Shown: positions 8,300 through 18,731, counted from the first letter of the stretch. The stretch is 64,000 nucleotides of DNA from Prevotellaceae bacterium (GCA_021772015.1 JAETNS010000003.1:62001-126000); one strand, 5' to 3'. Numbers and translations are program-made. The notes: generated by a model from the sequence alone, not told the origin.

Positions 8300-9748
8300 A
8301 TGATGAAACGAATCCTGCAAATACTGATCCTGTTGGTTTTCTCTTCCGGAGTGTCGGCCCGGACGCATAGCCCGTTCGCAGTCAAAACCAATTTGTTGTA
8401 TGACGCTTTGTTGAATGTCAATGTCGGTGCGGAATTGCGTCTGGCCCCTAAATGGTCATTGGAGATCTCTTTCGACTATAACAACTGGAAGTTGTCAAAT
8501 GGAAAGCAATGGAAACATTGGCTCATACAGCCGGAAGCAAGATACTGGTTAGGCGACAGCTTCCGTAAACATTTCCTCGCGACTCATTTGCTGGGCGGGG
8601 AATTCAATACTACCCTGGGCGGATACCGCAGACAAGGACATGCCTACGGAATTGGTGTCGGCTACGGTCATACATGGCGATTTGGCCGTCACTGGGGATT
8701 GGAAGCGGAGATCGCCGTGGGCTACGCGCGTTACCATTACGACAAATATCCCTGCGCCCAATGCGGACACAAGATAGCCACACGTGACCGTAATTACATA
8801 GGTCCCACCAAGGCGGCCGTCAACCTTGTTTATTATTTCGGAGGCAAGAAGAAACCGGTCGAGCTGCCGGCTCCGGAGGAGAACCCGTTTGTGGATCCCA
8901 TGCCGGAGCAGGAACCTGTTATCGAGGTTCAGACGGCGGTTGACAGTTTTCCTGAATTTGACTTCCCGCTTGTCGAGATCCCCGACATTGATGTGGTGGC
9001 CGAGAATCTTGTAGGGGTGGCGCGCGTGGCCTTTCCTGTAAACAAGACCGGCATCGACCTCTCTTATGGCGATAATGCCCGTGAGATAGAATCCATTGTC
9101 GCCAAACTTGATTCGGTCAGGAATGACCTTGACATGGAAGTTACTTCAGTGACGCTTGTCGGCTATGCCTCCCCTGAAGGCCCGTATGACAATAATGAGA
9201 AGCTTGCCAGAAATCGGACCATCTCTTTGAGAGATCATCTCGTGAGTATGCGTTCAATAACTGACAGCCTGGTCTCAGTCAGATTTGTGGCTGAGGACTG
9301 GGAGGGACTGCGCAATGAGATAGCTCTTTCAGAGCTGTCCGACCGTGTTCAATTGCTGGAAATAATTGACGGCACGATGTCTCCCGACCGGAAAGAACGG
9401 GCTTTGAAACGGCATGCCGCCTCATGGCCGGTCATAGCCCGCGAGATGTTGCCTTCATTGCGCCGCACCGAATATAAGATCGAGTATGAACACCGATATA
9501 AGCCTGATGAAAGAGATGCCCTTCATGAGGTCAACCGGGCAATCCGGGATGGAAATACAGACTATGCCGCTATGCTTCTTGTCGATATCCCCTCGTCTCC
9601 TGAAGCTGATTATGCCAGAGGGGTAGTAGCTGCTACTCAACATCGGTATGAAGAAGCGCGTGCATGGTTCGAGCGCGCCGGATCGAGGGGTGTGAACGTG
9701 GCTTCCGAGGCAATTCATCAACTTGACATAAAAACAAGACATCAATAA
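8300..9748 (+). CDS. DUF3575 protein with OmpA-like C-terminal domain
   Basis: The 482-aa protein has a signal peptide (residues 1-20, ending GVSA). A DUF3575 region (about 25-180) follows, with the typical start FAVKTNLLYDALLNVNVGAE and alternating beta-strand pattern expected of an outer-membrane barrel. A Pro/Glu-rich linker leads to a domain at about 240-340 that resembles OmpA/MotB (GYASPEGPYDNNEKLARNR). DUF3575 proteins are regularly the first gene of Bacteroidales fimbrillin operons, as here, 30 bp before the shaft pilin. A role as outer-membrane anchor or assembly partner is inferred. The start could also be the second ATG at 8303. Confidence 0.85.
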   Translation: MMKRILQILILLVFSSGVSARTHSPFAVKTNLLYDALLNVNVGAELRLAPKWSLEISFDYNNWKLSNGKQWKHWLIQPEARYWLGDSFRKHFLATHLLGGEFNTTLGGYRRQGHAYGIGVGYGHTWRFGRHWGLEAEIAVGYARYHYDKYPCAQCGHKIATRDRNYIGPTKAAVNLVYYFGGKKKPVELPAPEENPFVDPMPEQEPVIEVQTAVDSFPEFDFPLVEIPDIDVVAENLVGVARVAFPVNKTGIDLSYGDNAREIESIVAKLDSVRNDLDMEVTSVTLVGYASPEGPYDNNEKLARNRTISLRDHLVSMRSITDSLVSVRFVAEDWEGLRNEIALSELSDRVQLLEIIDGTMSPDRKERALKRHAASWPVIAREMLPSLRRTEYKIEYEHRYKPDERDALHEVNRAIRDGNTDYAAMLLVDIPSSPEADYARGVVAATQHRYEEARAWFERAGSRGVNVASEAIHQLDIKTRHQ

Positions 9749-9778
9749 TCTATTTTTCTAATCAATATCCAGACAACA

Positions 9779-11677
9779 ATGGAGAAATTATTCAAATCAA
9801 TCCTGTTGGGATTACCCCTGCTTCTCCTCGGAGCCTGCTCTGCGGACGAGCCTTCGACCACGGAAAAGACTGACTCTCCGGTGGCCGGACAGACAGAGGT
9901 CAGATATCTGAAAGTCAATCTGGTCAATCCCGCCACGGAGTCAGGACGTTCCTCCCGTGCCATCGGCGACGGTGACAACGACTATGCCAACGGCACCCCG
10001 GAGGAGAACAAGATCCGCACGATAGACTTCTATCTTTATGACGCGGACAAGAACTATCACAGCCATATCCCCCTGTCGTTGACCACGGCTGTCGATCCCA
10101 CTACGACAGGCGTGACCAATCCCTCGGTACATGGTTTTTATGAGACCAATATCCCCGTGAATCTTGTGCAGGGGGAGAAGATGCCGACCTATGTAATCTG
10201 TATCGTAAACGCTGTCAATGCCAGCTATTATGAGAACAAATCCATGATGGATGCCCAGAAAAGGCTTCTCGACAGCTTCTATAGCCCAGAAGACGGAGGT
10301 GACAGATATCTTGGCATGAACAATTCCGTATATTACGGCAGGGATGAGGTCTCCGGCCTTGACAACCAGTTGATAATGGCCACTCCGTTCGATACCAACA
10401 AGCTGTTGACCCAGACCGATCTCGACAATATGTCGGAGGCGCAACTCGAGGAGGTGACCATCGACATTTATGTCGAGCGTTATGCCGCCAAGGTCAGCTT
10501 CAATATCGCAGACGGGGCTGTCAAGGAATATGATGCCGGAAACGGGATCAGCCTCACTTTCGAACCCAAAGGGTGGGGGATGAACTCTTTCGAGAAATCA
10601 TTCTACTTCCTGAAATCCTATCGCGCCACTTCCGACCTTGATCCGACCTACTCCACTTTCGAGGAGATGGATGCCATACTGTTTGCCGGTTGGAACCGTC
10701 CCGAGCATTTCAGGTCTTTCTGGACCCGGACTCCGGCGTATTACGACAACAACTACCCGATAGTCGCCGATGACATACTCGACGAGGCGGAATATCCTTA
10801 TACGGTGTATTACTCCTCGTTCAATTCCGCTTCCGCAGCCGTAAACACATCGCAGTATGTCATGGAGACAACCTTGAAAGGCACACGTCTGACAGGTGCT
10901 GACATGCCCGAACAATATCTGCCTCTGGCATCCGTGCCATCAGTGGTGCTTGTGGGACAATACAAGATCAATGGCAACGCGACAACTTTCTATACCTACC
11001 AGAAGGATGACAATGGCAAACCGCAATTCTATTGTGCCAATGACGGTGATATCGCCGGATTAATGTCTATCCATGATCGTCTTATATCGACCCAGTCGAT
11101 CATATTAAAGAAATCAGGCTCAGGATATGCGCCTGTCAGAGAGGCAGATCTTGCTCCTGGAGCCAATATCTTCACTGTCGAGCATCCCAGAAAAGATGTC
11201 CGCAACGGCTTGAAAGTCGGCGGTGACCTTGTCACCCTCCAGATCAATGCCGTAAACAGCGGTTTCTATTACTACGATTCCGAAGCGCAGTCATATGTGG
11301 AGATCAATTCTCCCGAGACCGTGACCAAGGCCAACCGTCTCCTTTACCAGAATCTCGGCGGCGCTCACGCCTATGTCAACGGAATGGCCTTCTTCAGCGC
11401 CCCCATACAGCACTGGGGATGGCAGCGCAGCGACAACGAGAATGCCACCAAGCCTTTGGCTGACTGGGACTGGAGCAAGATGCAGACCGGAGACTTCGGC
11501 GTTGTCCGCAACCATGTCTACACCATCCAGATCGACAATATCGCCGGGCTTGGGACCGGCATAATCTCCGCCGATGATCCGCTGCTGCCCCCTACCGACA
11601 AAGTAAGCTATGCGGTCAACATCCGTGTGAACATCCAGAAATGGGCCACATTGCCTACCCAGAAATGGGAGTGGTGA
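9779..11677 (+). CDS. Mfa1-like major fimbrillin lipoprotein
   Basis: The 632-aa pilin precursor has a lipoprotein signal ending GACSADE (Cys about 20). The N-terminal domain contains KVNLVNP, then an Arg-rich loop SGRSSRAIGDG, where FimA/Mfa1-type precursors are cut after arginine so that donor-strand exchange can polymerise the shaft. The pilin fold continues with IRTIDFYLYDADKNY and ends VNIQKWATLPTQKWEW, the usual Mfa1-type C-terminal strand. It would be the structural subunit of a type V pilus, secreted as a lipoprotein. The Arg cleavage site is inferred by analogy with Porphyromonas. It is slightly longer than P. gingivalis Mfa1 (about 563 aa). Confidence 0.88.
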   Translation: MEKLFKSILLGLPLLLLGACSADEPSTTEKTDSPVAGQTEVRYLKVNLVNPATESGRSSRAIGDGDNDYANGTPEENKIRTIDFYLYDADKNYHSHIPLSLTTAVDPTTTGVTNPSVHGFYETNIPVNLVQGEKMPTYVICIVNAVNASYYENKSMMDAQKRLLDSFYSPEDGGDRYLGMNNSVYYGRDEVSGLDNQLIMATPFDTNKLLTQTDLDNMSEAQLEEVTIDIYVERYAAKVSFNIADGAVKEYDAGNGISLTFEPKGWGMNSFEKSFYFLKSYRATSDLDPTYSTFEEMDAILFAGWNRPEHFRSFWTRTPAYYDNNYPIVADDILDEAEYPYTVYYSSFNSASAAVNTSQYVMETTLKGTRLTGADMPEQYLPLASVPSVVLVGQYKINGNATTFYTYQKDDNGKPQFYCANDGDIAGLMSIHDRLISTQSIILKKSGSGYAPVREADLAPGANIFTVEHPRKDVRNGLKVGGDLVTLQINAVNSGFYYYDSEAQSYVEINSPETVTKANRLLYQNLGGAHAYVNGMAFFSAPIQHWGWQRSDNENATKPLADWDWSKMQTGDFGVVRNHVYTIQIDNIAGLGTGIISADDPLLPPTDKVSYAVNIRVNIQKWATLPTQKWEW

Positions 11678-11703
11678 TTTGTCCGGTGATGAATAATTGA
11701 CCA

Positions 11704-12708
11704 ATGAACATAAGACACCTGATAAGAAACTGCTATCCTGTGCTGGCCGCGCTCCTGCTGACCGGTTGCGTCACTGAAGATTTTCCCGAATGTCCCAACG
11801 ACTATCGGCTGAAGATCGTTTTCGACCGCAACATGCTTTATGCCGACGCGTTTGCCCGACAGGTGAAGTCTGTCGATATAAAGGTGTTCGATCATGAGAC
11901 AGGCCGGGAGGTGTTGCGTCATGAGGAGTCGGGAGAAGCATTGGCTTCAGGCGACTACATAGTGACGCTCCCGATACCTCCCGGCAGATATGACATCCTC
12001 TGCTGGGGCGGCATGGCCGGAAGAGATTCTTTCGACTATGCCGACCCGACAGCGGGTAGTCTTGAACACCAGAGCGTGACCCTTGATGCTCCCGACGGAA
12101 CCAGCCGCCGCCGTCTCGACGATCTTTTCCACGGACTTGTCTCAAATGTCAGCTTCACAGATAACAATGAGACCGCGACGATGTCGCCGCAGACGGTTGT
12201 GATGAGTCTTACAAAGAATACCAACAGACTGAATGTCATATTGCTTAACCTTGACGGCTCTCCGATGGATGAATCCGGTTTCTCTATCCGTGTCACATCA
12301 GCCAATGGCGAGATGGCATTTGACAACACTACTGATGCCAAACGAGAGGTGGCATACATCCCCTGGCATGTCACTCCTGTAATCGCCGAGACAGATCTAC
12401 CGGGGGTAGCTGTCCAATCTGCGCTGTCGGCCGAACTGTCGGTGGGGAGACTTGTAGACGGAGCTGTGTCGCGTCTCGAAGTATGGCGCGAGGCAGACGG
12501 CGAACGGATAATATCAATCCCCCTGGAAAGGAACCTGTTGCTTTACAAGGGGGAGTTCCATTCCTCCATGTCTGATCAGGAATATCTCGACAGGCAGGAT
12601 GACTACACAATGACTTTCATACTTGACAAAAACAACAACTGGGATCGCGCCGCGATGATCTACATCAACAATTGGGCGACACTCCCGGTGCAGTTCCAGG
12701 AATGGTGA
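11704..12708 (+). CDS. FimB/Mfa2-family fimbrial anchor lipoprotein
   Basis: The 334-aa lipoprotein (LLTGCVTEDFPECPND, Cys about 22) has the hallmark Mfa2/FimB start CPNDYRLKIVFDRNMLYADAF and the PPGRYDILCWGG motif. It ends IYINNWATLPVQFQEW, mirroring the shaft pilin tail. In P. gingivalis Mfa2 anchors the fimbria to the outer membrane and limits its length. The gene follows the shaft pilin by 26 bp, and its stop overlaps the next start (ATGGTGA), which suggests coupled translation. Confidence 0.9.
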   Translation: MNIRHLIRNCYPVLAALLLTGCVTEDFPECPNDYRLKIVFDRNMLYADAFARQVKSVDIKVFDHETGREVLRHEESGEALASGDYIVTLPIPPGRYDILCWGGMAGRDSFDYADPTAGSLEHQSVTLDAPDGTSRRRLDDLFHGLVSNVSFTDNNETATMSPQTVVMSLTKNTNRLNVILLNLDGSPMDESGFSIRVTSANGEMAFDNTTDAKREVAYIPWHVTPVIAETDLPGVAVQSALSAELSVGRLVDGAVSRLEVWREADGERIISIPLERNLLLYKGEFHSSMSDQEYLDRQDDYTMTFILDKNNNWDRAAMIYINNWATLPVQFQEW

Positions 12709-14258
12709 GACCGCTTGAAATATCGCTACGATGGCTGCTGTCATTGCTCATCGCTATGACAGTTGGCTCATGCTCATCGCCCGAAGAGGGGGATATTCCT
12801 CTCCCTGAACCGGGCGACGGCCGCGCGATAACCTTCAAGTTCAGAATACATACTTCAGACGGCTCCCCGTCACGCGCTCCGGGTGTGTGGGAGGAGGACG
12901 CCGTGGATATCGCCGAGCGAATCCTTTCCATCGAAGACTTACGCGTCCTGCTGTTCGACCAGAGCGGTGTGCTTCTGAAGTCTGTGATACCCTCATACCT
13001 TGATTACAAAGGTGGCACGACGGCCAACGACGGTTATTATACCCTCTCTGTGGCCTTCACTCATGATTATTTCGACAAATTCGCGGATGACGCGGATGTT
13101 CCTTTCACAGTCATGATCCTTGCCAACCTCCATAGCGCGGGAGGAGAGTATATCACTTATTCTCCCGGAGTTACCCGTGTAGCCGACATCGCTGAGTTTT
13201 TCAGGTTGTCACCGGAATATATACCGACTGCCACGGGTGGAATCCCCATGTATGGCATAAAAGGCTTTGTCCTTCCAAAGTCCTTGCTGACACAGGGACT
13301 GGATGCGCCCTCTGCCGGTGAGATCGATATGCTTAGGAGCCTGTGTAAGATCGAAGTCTCCGACAAGATCGCAAACTCTTCCGTATCCGCCGATGGGGAG
13401 AGATATCCACGCGTTACAGCGGTGGAGATGGTAGCATGGGCCGATCATGGCTATCTGCGGCCTGCTTTCGACGACTATCCTGCCGGACTGAAATATGCCA
13501 ATATCCATCCGGCTCCTTTGACCGGGGAGCCTATGTCTGCCCTCCCTGCGGCAAACGGTCTCTATCGGTTGTATTGCCCGGAGGCGGCGACAAAAGATGT
13601 GAGGTTTCGCGTCACGGCGTTGCTTGAGCCGGGCGGTGAGCCGAGGCAGTTTGAAATCGGGCTTGAACGGTTCAGCGGAGAGATCGGCCGTGATCTTGTC
13701 CGTAACCACATATACAGGTTTGACGTGCACGCCCTGAACACTATCGCCGACCTGACCGTCACTGTCAGTGACTGGAACGTCAAGACAGACGAATTCGAGC
13801 TTGACAACATTGTCAGCATGGAGCCTGACGGATTCCTTGAGTGGGAATATGACAGCAGGGATTTCGCCGTCACCACAGAGACATATAACGGGACGTTGGA
13901 GGAACAGCTGTCGATATTGAACGGCTCTACCGCATATGCCACAGGGCGTTTCCACATCATTTCCCCGAAAGGCGCGACCTGGAAAGCGTATTTTATTCCG
14001 GGAGAGAACGGGGTGGATGCCTTTGAATTTGTGGATGTTGACCCGGATGGAAATCCCGTCGCCGCCAAAGTCTTCGCTGAAGGGCCGGTAGGGGAGGAGG
14101 CCGTCATCCGTGTGAGGGGAAAAGGCCTTGCCGATCCATATCGCCACTGGGCCGAACTGGTCGTGGAGGTGAGGACTGTCGACGGCAATATCATCTATGC
14201 TCCTTTGACATCCCGTATGAGTTCCCGGTTTATCATTTACCGGGAAAACAGGATGTGA
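12702..14258 (+). CDS. Accessory fimbrillin-like lipoprotein (minor pilus subunit)
   Basis: The ORF track starts at TTG 12672, but the ATG at 12702 overlaps the preceding stop and yields a proper lipoprotein signal (MVRPLEISLRWLLSLLIAM, then VGSCSSPEEG). It gives 518 aa. The body has two beta-rich pilin-like domains: ITFKFRIHTSDGSPSRAPG carries an Arg-containing loop as in pilins, and VRNHIYRFDVHAL is a recurrent fimbrillin motif near the middle. It lacks the NWATLP tail of the anchor. By position it resembles Mfa3/4-type accessory subunits, probably a junction or near-tip component. The exact family is not certain. Confidence 0.75.
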   Translation: MVRPLEISLRWLLSLLIAMTVGSCSSPEEGDIPLPEPGDGRAITFKFRIHTSDGSPSRAPGVWEEDAVDIAERILSIEDLRVLLFDQSGVLLKSVIPSYLDYKGGTTANDGYYTLSVAFTHDYFDKFADDADVPFTVMILANLHSAGGEYITYSPGVTRVADIAEFFRLSPEYIPTATGGIPMYGIKGFVLPKSLLTQGLDAPSAGEIDMLRSLCKIEVSDKIANSSVSADGERYPRVTAVEMVAWADHGYLRPAFDDYPAGLKYANIHPAPLTGEPMSALPAANGLYRLYCPEAATKDVRFRVTALLEPGGEPRQFEIGLERFSGEIGRDLVRNHIYRFDVHALNTIADLTVTVSDWNVKTDEFELDNIVSMEPDGFLEWEYDSRDFAVTTETYNGTLEEQLSILNGSTAYATGRFHIISPKGATWKAYFIPGENGVDAFEFVDVDPDGNPVAAKVFAEGPVGEEAVIRVRGKGLADPYRHWAELVVEVRTVDGNIIYAPLTSRMSSRFIIYRENRM

Positions 14259-14297
14259 CCTACTGGTATTATATAATTTAAAAACAGCCACTGACAT

Positions 14298-16691
14298 ATG
14301 ACAAGATACATACAGGTCATTATCGCCTCATTGATCGCCGTTTTATTGCTGGCCGGATGTGAGGACCGAAGTCCGAAGGGAGAACCTGACGCGATCCCCG
14401 GTGGATTCAGTCTTTCAGTGACTGTCCCGTTGGCCGGGTCGAGAGCTGCGGCAGATCCGCTTAATGAATACAAAGTGGAGTCGCTACATCTGTTTTTCTT
14501 CCGGGAGAAAGATCATGACGACTCCGTTAGCGAATATATGTATGACGTGATCGTCACTGACGGTTTCTCGTATGGCCGCGACATACGTCTTGCTTTTCCT
14601 GATGATTGCCTCCTTGATGGCGGACTGTTCGGCCCTGATGGTGACAGATGTCTGGTCTACGCGGTGGCGAATGTTGATGAGGCGGCTATCGGAGGCGTGA
14701 AGACTCTGACAGCTTTGAAAAACACGGTCATTAGTAGTGGCTTCGACAAGACCCGGATTCAGGACCGTTTCATGATGGACGGTACCGCAGTCATCACTCT
14801 CAACCGGGAAACCCGCCTGGCTACCGGGACGGTATCGTTGGAACGGGCGGCGGCCAAACTGACCTTGGCGGTCGATCTCCCTGATTGGATCGATGTTGTC
14901 CAGACCATAGTTGATCCTTTCGATGGCTCTACCCGGGAGGAGACGGTCCGTTATCATTCGAGGGGGAGCGAGATTCATCTATGGATCTCCAACGGGGTCA
15001 TGAAATCGCCCCTCAACACCGCGCCGTCGGTGGTGGATGAGGAATCCCTGTATTCCAACGAGATATATTCGGCGGAGGGGATCGGGTCGGCGTTCCTCTA
15101 TCAGCCGGCACAGCCAAAATACAAGTACACGCAGGAGATACCGTTTTACAGCTATCCGAGCAAGTGGGATCCGTTTTCTCCCAAAGGTAACTGTTTCCTG
15201 ACTCTGGCAGTGCCATGGTATTACCATGACAAGACCGGGGCGACTCATAACGTCGTGACCTATTACCGGCTTAATGTGCAGCCCGCCAAGAGCGAGATGG
15301 CGCGCAACACTTGTTATGACATGCGCGTAACAATAAGCCGTCTGGGGGGAACATCCATCCAGACCCCCGTCGACATGTTGTTTGACTGGAACTACGCGAT
15401 GGAATGGAATGTGCAGACCTTGCCGACTGACATTAAGGAGATACGGTACCTGCTTCTCAACAGCAATGATTATGACTCGAGGCTTGACGCTTACTCATAC
15501 CGTATGGAGAACGAGAGGTCCATCTCGATCCCTTACAACTCTTCCCATCCCGTGGAGATCGAGTCGGTCTATCTTTCCTGGCGCGATTTCAAGGAAAACA
15601 CAGACCGCAAAATACCATTGTCGCCCGCGAGTGGCAGTTATCGTTATTCGGATGTCGGGGCATACAATCCGGCGACAGATTTCGCCGGAATAACCGTTGA
15701 TCCGACTGCCTCAACCATCGAATTGGCCCGCGACATATTCCATCTTGCCTGGGAGAACGGCAGGGCGGTCATCAAGGATGAAACGGCCCTCAACGCTTAT
15801 ACGTTCACTATAAGGATACGTCATACGGATGCTGATCCCGCTGATCCCGCATCACATGTCGAGATTGTCGTGACCCAGATACCGGCCATATATATAACGA
15901 CCCAGCTTACAGCTTCAGGGACGCGGTTCATAAATGACAACAATACCACCTATGACTACGGAAACAGGTGGAATCACGATTACAGAGGTTATCTTAACAG
16001 CAATGCTCCTAATGATGCCACCCAGAGGCATTATTGGATCGGATCACGTCATGATGAAGCCGCTTATGTCAAGAACCGGAATACATACATACTGAGCCTG
16101 TCGAAGTTCTCCGAAGGTGATGACTACATCATCGCCGACCCGCGTACACGCGAAGTCGACAATCTGAATGTCAGCGGCTCATCTGCCGCTATGGCCGCAT
16201 GGAGCATGGCGGACAGAAACAACAACCGGCTGCGCAACTATTATCCGGCTGACCGCAGTGCGGACAAGACACGATTCATCGCTCCAAAATTAAGAGTGGC
16301 ATCACAATGGGGTGTCACTTACCAGCTTTACCGTGACGGAGCCGAGCGACGATGCGCCTCATATCAGGAGGATGGCCGTCCGGCCGGACGGTGGAGGCTT
16401 CCGACCGTGGCCGAAATCGAATACATATCACGGTTGTCAAACAAGCAGTATATCCCTTATCTGTTTGGATCGGAGGGTGCGACCGCCAATTACTGGTGTG
16501 CCTCGGGAGGGGTGGATGTCAACAATGACACGGAAAATCCGTCCGTGACCGTGGTGAGTGTCTCCTCCACAGACCGCCGGGCGGTCCGTTGCGTGTACGA
16601 TGAATGGTTCTGGGGCTCAGACACGCTGACAAACAAACGTCAGTTTGTATGGGGAGACCGCATCCGCGCGCGTGGTGTGAAAACCAGATGA
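14298..16691 (+). CDS. Large fimbrial accessory/tip lipoprotein (DUF4906-like)
   Basis: This is a 797-aa lipoprotein (LLAGCEDRSPKGEP, Cys about 21). The N-terminal half looks fimbrillin-like (GSRAAADPLNEYKVESLHLF; RNTCYDMRVTISRLGG), followed by Ig-like strands. The C-terminal about 150 residues contain GRWRLPTVAEIEYISRL and RRAVRCVYDEWFWG. The phrase RLPT-EIE followed by a Trp-Cys-rich end resembles the FISUMP/Lcl (DUF1566) module found at the end of Bacteroidales DUF4906 pilus proteins. Size and position after anchor and minor subunit suggest a tip adhesin. Ligand is unknown. Confidence 0.75.
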   Translation: MTRYIQVIIASLIAVLLLAGCEDRSPKGEPDAIPGGFSLSVTVPLAGSRAAADPLNEYKVESLHLFFFREKDHDDSVSEYMYDVIVTDGFSYGRDIRLAFPDDCLLDGGLFGPDGDRCLVYAVANVDEAAIGGVKTLTALKNTVISSGFDKTRIQDRFMMDGTAVITLNRETRLATGTVSLERAAAKLTLAVDLPDWIDVVQTIVDPFDGSTREETVRYHSRGSEIHLWISNGVMKSPLNTAPSVVDEESLYSNEIYSAEGIGSAFLYQPAQPKYKYTQEIPFYSYPSKWDPFSPKGNCFLTLAVPWYYHDKTGATHNVVTYYRLNVQPAKSEMARNTCYDMRVTISRLGGTSIQTPVDMLFDWNYAMEWNVQTLPTDIKEIRYLLLNSNDYDSRLDAYSYRMENERSISIPYNSSHPVEIESVYLSWRDFKENTDRKIPLSPASGSYRYSDVGAYNPATDFAGITVDPTASTIELARDIFHLAWENGRAVIKDETALNAYTFTIRIRHTDADPADPASHVEIVVTQIPAIYITTQLTASGTRFINDNNTTYDYGNRWNHDYRGYLNSNAPNDATQRHYWIGSRHDEAAYVKNRNTYILSLSKFSEGDDYIIADPRTREVDNLNVSGSSAAMAAWSMADRNNNRLRNYYPADRSADKTRFIAPKLRVASQWGVTYQLYRDGAERRCASYQEDGRPAGRWRLPTVAEIEYISRLSNKQYIPYLFGSEGATANYWCASGGVDVNNDTENPSVTVVSVSSTDRRAVRCVYDEWFWGSDTLTNKRQFVWGDRIRARGVKTR

Positions 16692-16727
16692 TTTCAAAGG
16701 ACGGTTATCTAATAGGAAATGGTTGAA

Positions 16728-18731
16728 ATGAAAAAGATATTGGTATTCATATGGTTGCTTGGCATGATAATCCTGTCGGGTTGTGATGAACCTGCTCTTC
16801 CGGCTAATCCCGGCGTTACGGAATCGGATGCCCAAACGGTTGATCTTGTTGCAGGTGTCATGTTGCCTGAAATGAACTTTGCCGGAGAGTCAAGGGGGAT
16901 GGGTGATGAGCCTACGGTGGAGGAGCTTCTCAACGATCTGCATGTCAATCTGTTTGTCTTTGATCCGTCGGGTGTTATGCTCCAGTTCATAGGGCCGGAG
17001 GATATTTCGGTGGTGGATATTGATCAGGTGAACAAAAGAGTCTACTTCAAGGTCAGCAACATATACAGCTCCACCCGGCCGCGCCGGCTTCATTTCGTTG
17101 TCACATCCGCCCCGGATCTGCATGATATCGCGGGGGGAGACTATATCTCGGCAATGGCGGGGGAAACGACTGTGATGCCTGCCCTGGTCGTGGCCGGTGA
17201 CACTGACGCGTACTGGGGAATCAAGGAACTGGATTCGATAACCGAGGACATGCACCTCGAGGTGAAACTCATACGCAATTTCGTGAAACTGTCGGTGAGT
17301 AGCTCGGCGGATCCCGGGGTTTTCAAGCTCTTGGGCTACACGGTGGTCAATCGTCCAAACTCCGGGACTATAGCCCCGTATATATACCGCGACCATCTTT
17401 TCGCGTCGTTTTTCAATCCTGACAATGGGCTGCTTGATTACGATGAGATCATAGCACAGGGGTATATGGGTGTGAATCCGGCAGGAGGAGACCTCGACAT
17501 GACATGTGTCACGGAGGAGGAGGTGCGCGCTGCACTCGACGTTTCGGAGGCGAAATTTGCAGGCGGCGATCCCGACACACCGTGTTACATATATGAGCGA
17601 TCACAAAGCTCGATTACCTCCGCCGGTGGTGATGTGATGGTGACATACGTCATTGTGGCCGGTGAATACAAAGGTGAACGCTGTTACTACAAGATCGACA
17701 TCGGTCGTGACAAGGATGGCAAATTCGGGTTTTATGATATGTTACGCAATTTCCAATATACGGTCTATATAACAGAGGTCGGGGGAAAAGGATCGCCGAC
17801 CCTGATCGAGGCGATGAACGGCGCGGCTCACAACAACCTTTCGGCTTCGGTCGTGACCCGAGACCTGTTTTCGATAGGTTATGGAGGAGAAATGATAGAG
17901 GTCAGTTCGACCCGTGTGGTATTCACTGAAAAGACAACGGATTATTCGTTCAGGTTTCGATATACGACTCCCGAAGGGATGGCGTTTGACGCGTCGAAGC
18001 TGAAGATATATGATCTTGCTGATCCTTCTGTGGAATTTGACATGGGGGGAGTCTCGCAATTTTCGTCCAAGACTATCGAGTTGCCGGGGGAGGTCATAGA
18101 GACATCTTCTCTTTCCAAGAACGCAGACGGATGGTATGTGCTGACATTGTCGACACGTGATCTTCCGGCTGACAGCCGGCGTTATGAGCAGAATTTAAGG
18201 ATCTATTACAGTGGAGGGGTTGCCGGGCTGGGTAGGTCTGTGACCTTCATGTTGAGGCGTCCGTGGGAATTCAGTCAGGTTACAGCCACCTCTCCGGGAG
18301 TGTCGATAAGAGATGTTTTTTCGATAAGTTTCAATCTCCCTTCCGGCCTGGCCCGGACTTTGTTTCCTCTTGTCCTGACATTCGAGAGTGACAAGCAGAA
18401 CATCTATGCCGCCGGCGGTTCCCCGCTGACTGTCGCCACGGGTAAATCTGCTTTTTCAGGAGCGACCACCGACGAGGTGATTTCTTATGAGTGGAGATTG
18501 GATTGGCGGGAGTATTCCCCGGCCGACGGTATAGAAGGGGGGATGTTCACAGCCACATTCAATATGAACACATCTTCTGTGGAAGACAGAGCCTATGATA
18601 CATCAAAGATAGACAACAGTGGGATTGTAGGCCGAGTGCCGAACAATTCCGCCGGAAATTTCTGTGTGAGAATCGCCAACAAAGGACAACAATATATTCT
18701 GCCGTATTATGTCAATGTCAGACGCGATTAG
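16728..18731 (+). CDS. Large fimbrial accessory lipoprotein (DUF4906-like)
   Basis: The ORF opens at ATG 16719, but AGGAA sits directly against it and is better spaced (about 10 bp) for the ATG at 16728, which gives the lipoprotein signal MKKILVFIWLLGMIILSGCDEP. The product is 667 aa. It has a pilin-like N-domain (VEELLNDLHVNLFVFDPSGV), a middle domain with KLIRNFVKLSVSSSADPG typical of DUF4906/fimbrillin proteins, and Ig-like domains ending PYYVNVRRD. No FISUMP-like end is seen, unlike its upstream neighbour. Its last 23 bases overlap the next gene. It is probably a second adhesin or structural minor subunit. Confidence 0.72.
   Translation: MKKILVFIWLLGMIILSGCDEPALPANPGVTESDAQTVDLVAGVMLPEMNFAGESRGMGDEPTVEELLNDLHVNLFVFDPSGVMLQFIGPEDISVVDIDQVNKRVYFKVSNIYSSTRPRRLHFVVTSAPDLHDIAGGDYISAMAGETTVMPALVVAGDTDAYWGIKELDSITEDMHLEVKLIRNFVKLSVSSSADPGVFKLLGYTVVNRPNSGTIAPYIYRDHLFASFFNPDNGLLDYDEIIAQGYMGVNPAGGDLDMTCVTEEEVRAALDVSEAKFAGGDPDTPCYIYERSQSSITSAGGDVMVTYVIVAGEYKGERCYYKIDIGRDKDGKFGFYDMLRNFQYTVYITEVGGKGSPTLIEAMNGAAHNNLSASVVTRDLFSIGYGGEMIEVSSTRVVFTEKTTDYSFRFRYTTPEGMAFDASKLKIYDLADPSVEFDMGGVSQFSSKTIELPGEVIETSSLSKNADGWYVLTLSTRDLPADSRRYEQNLRIYYSGGVAGLGRSVTFMLRRPWEFSQVTATSPGVSIRDVFSISFNLPSGLARTLFPLVLTFESDKQNIYAAGGSPLTVATGKSAFSGATTDEVISYEWRLDWREYSPADGIEGGMFTATFNMNTSSVEDRAYDTSKIDNSGIVGRVPNNSAGNFCVRIANKGQQYILPYYVNVRRD

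Noticed and set aside
13209-14297. 362-aa minus-strand ORF opposite a pilus gene
   Set aside because: It is antisense to a convincing lipoprotein gene with a signal peptide; no motif or start signal is seen.
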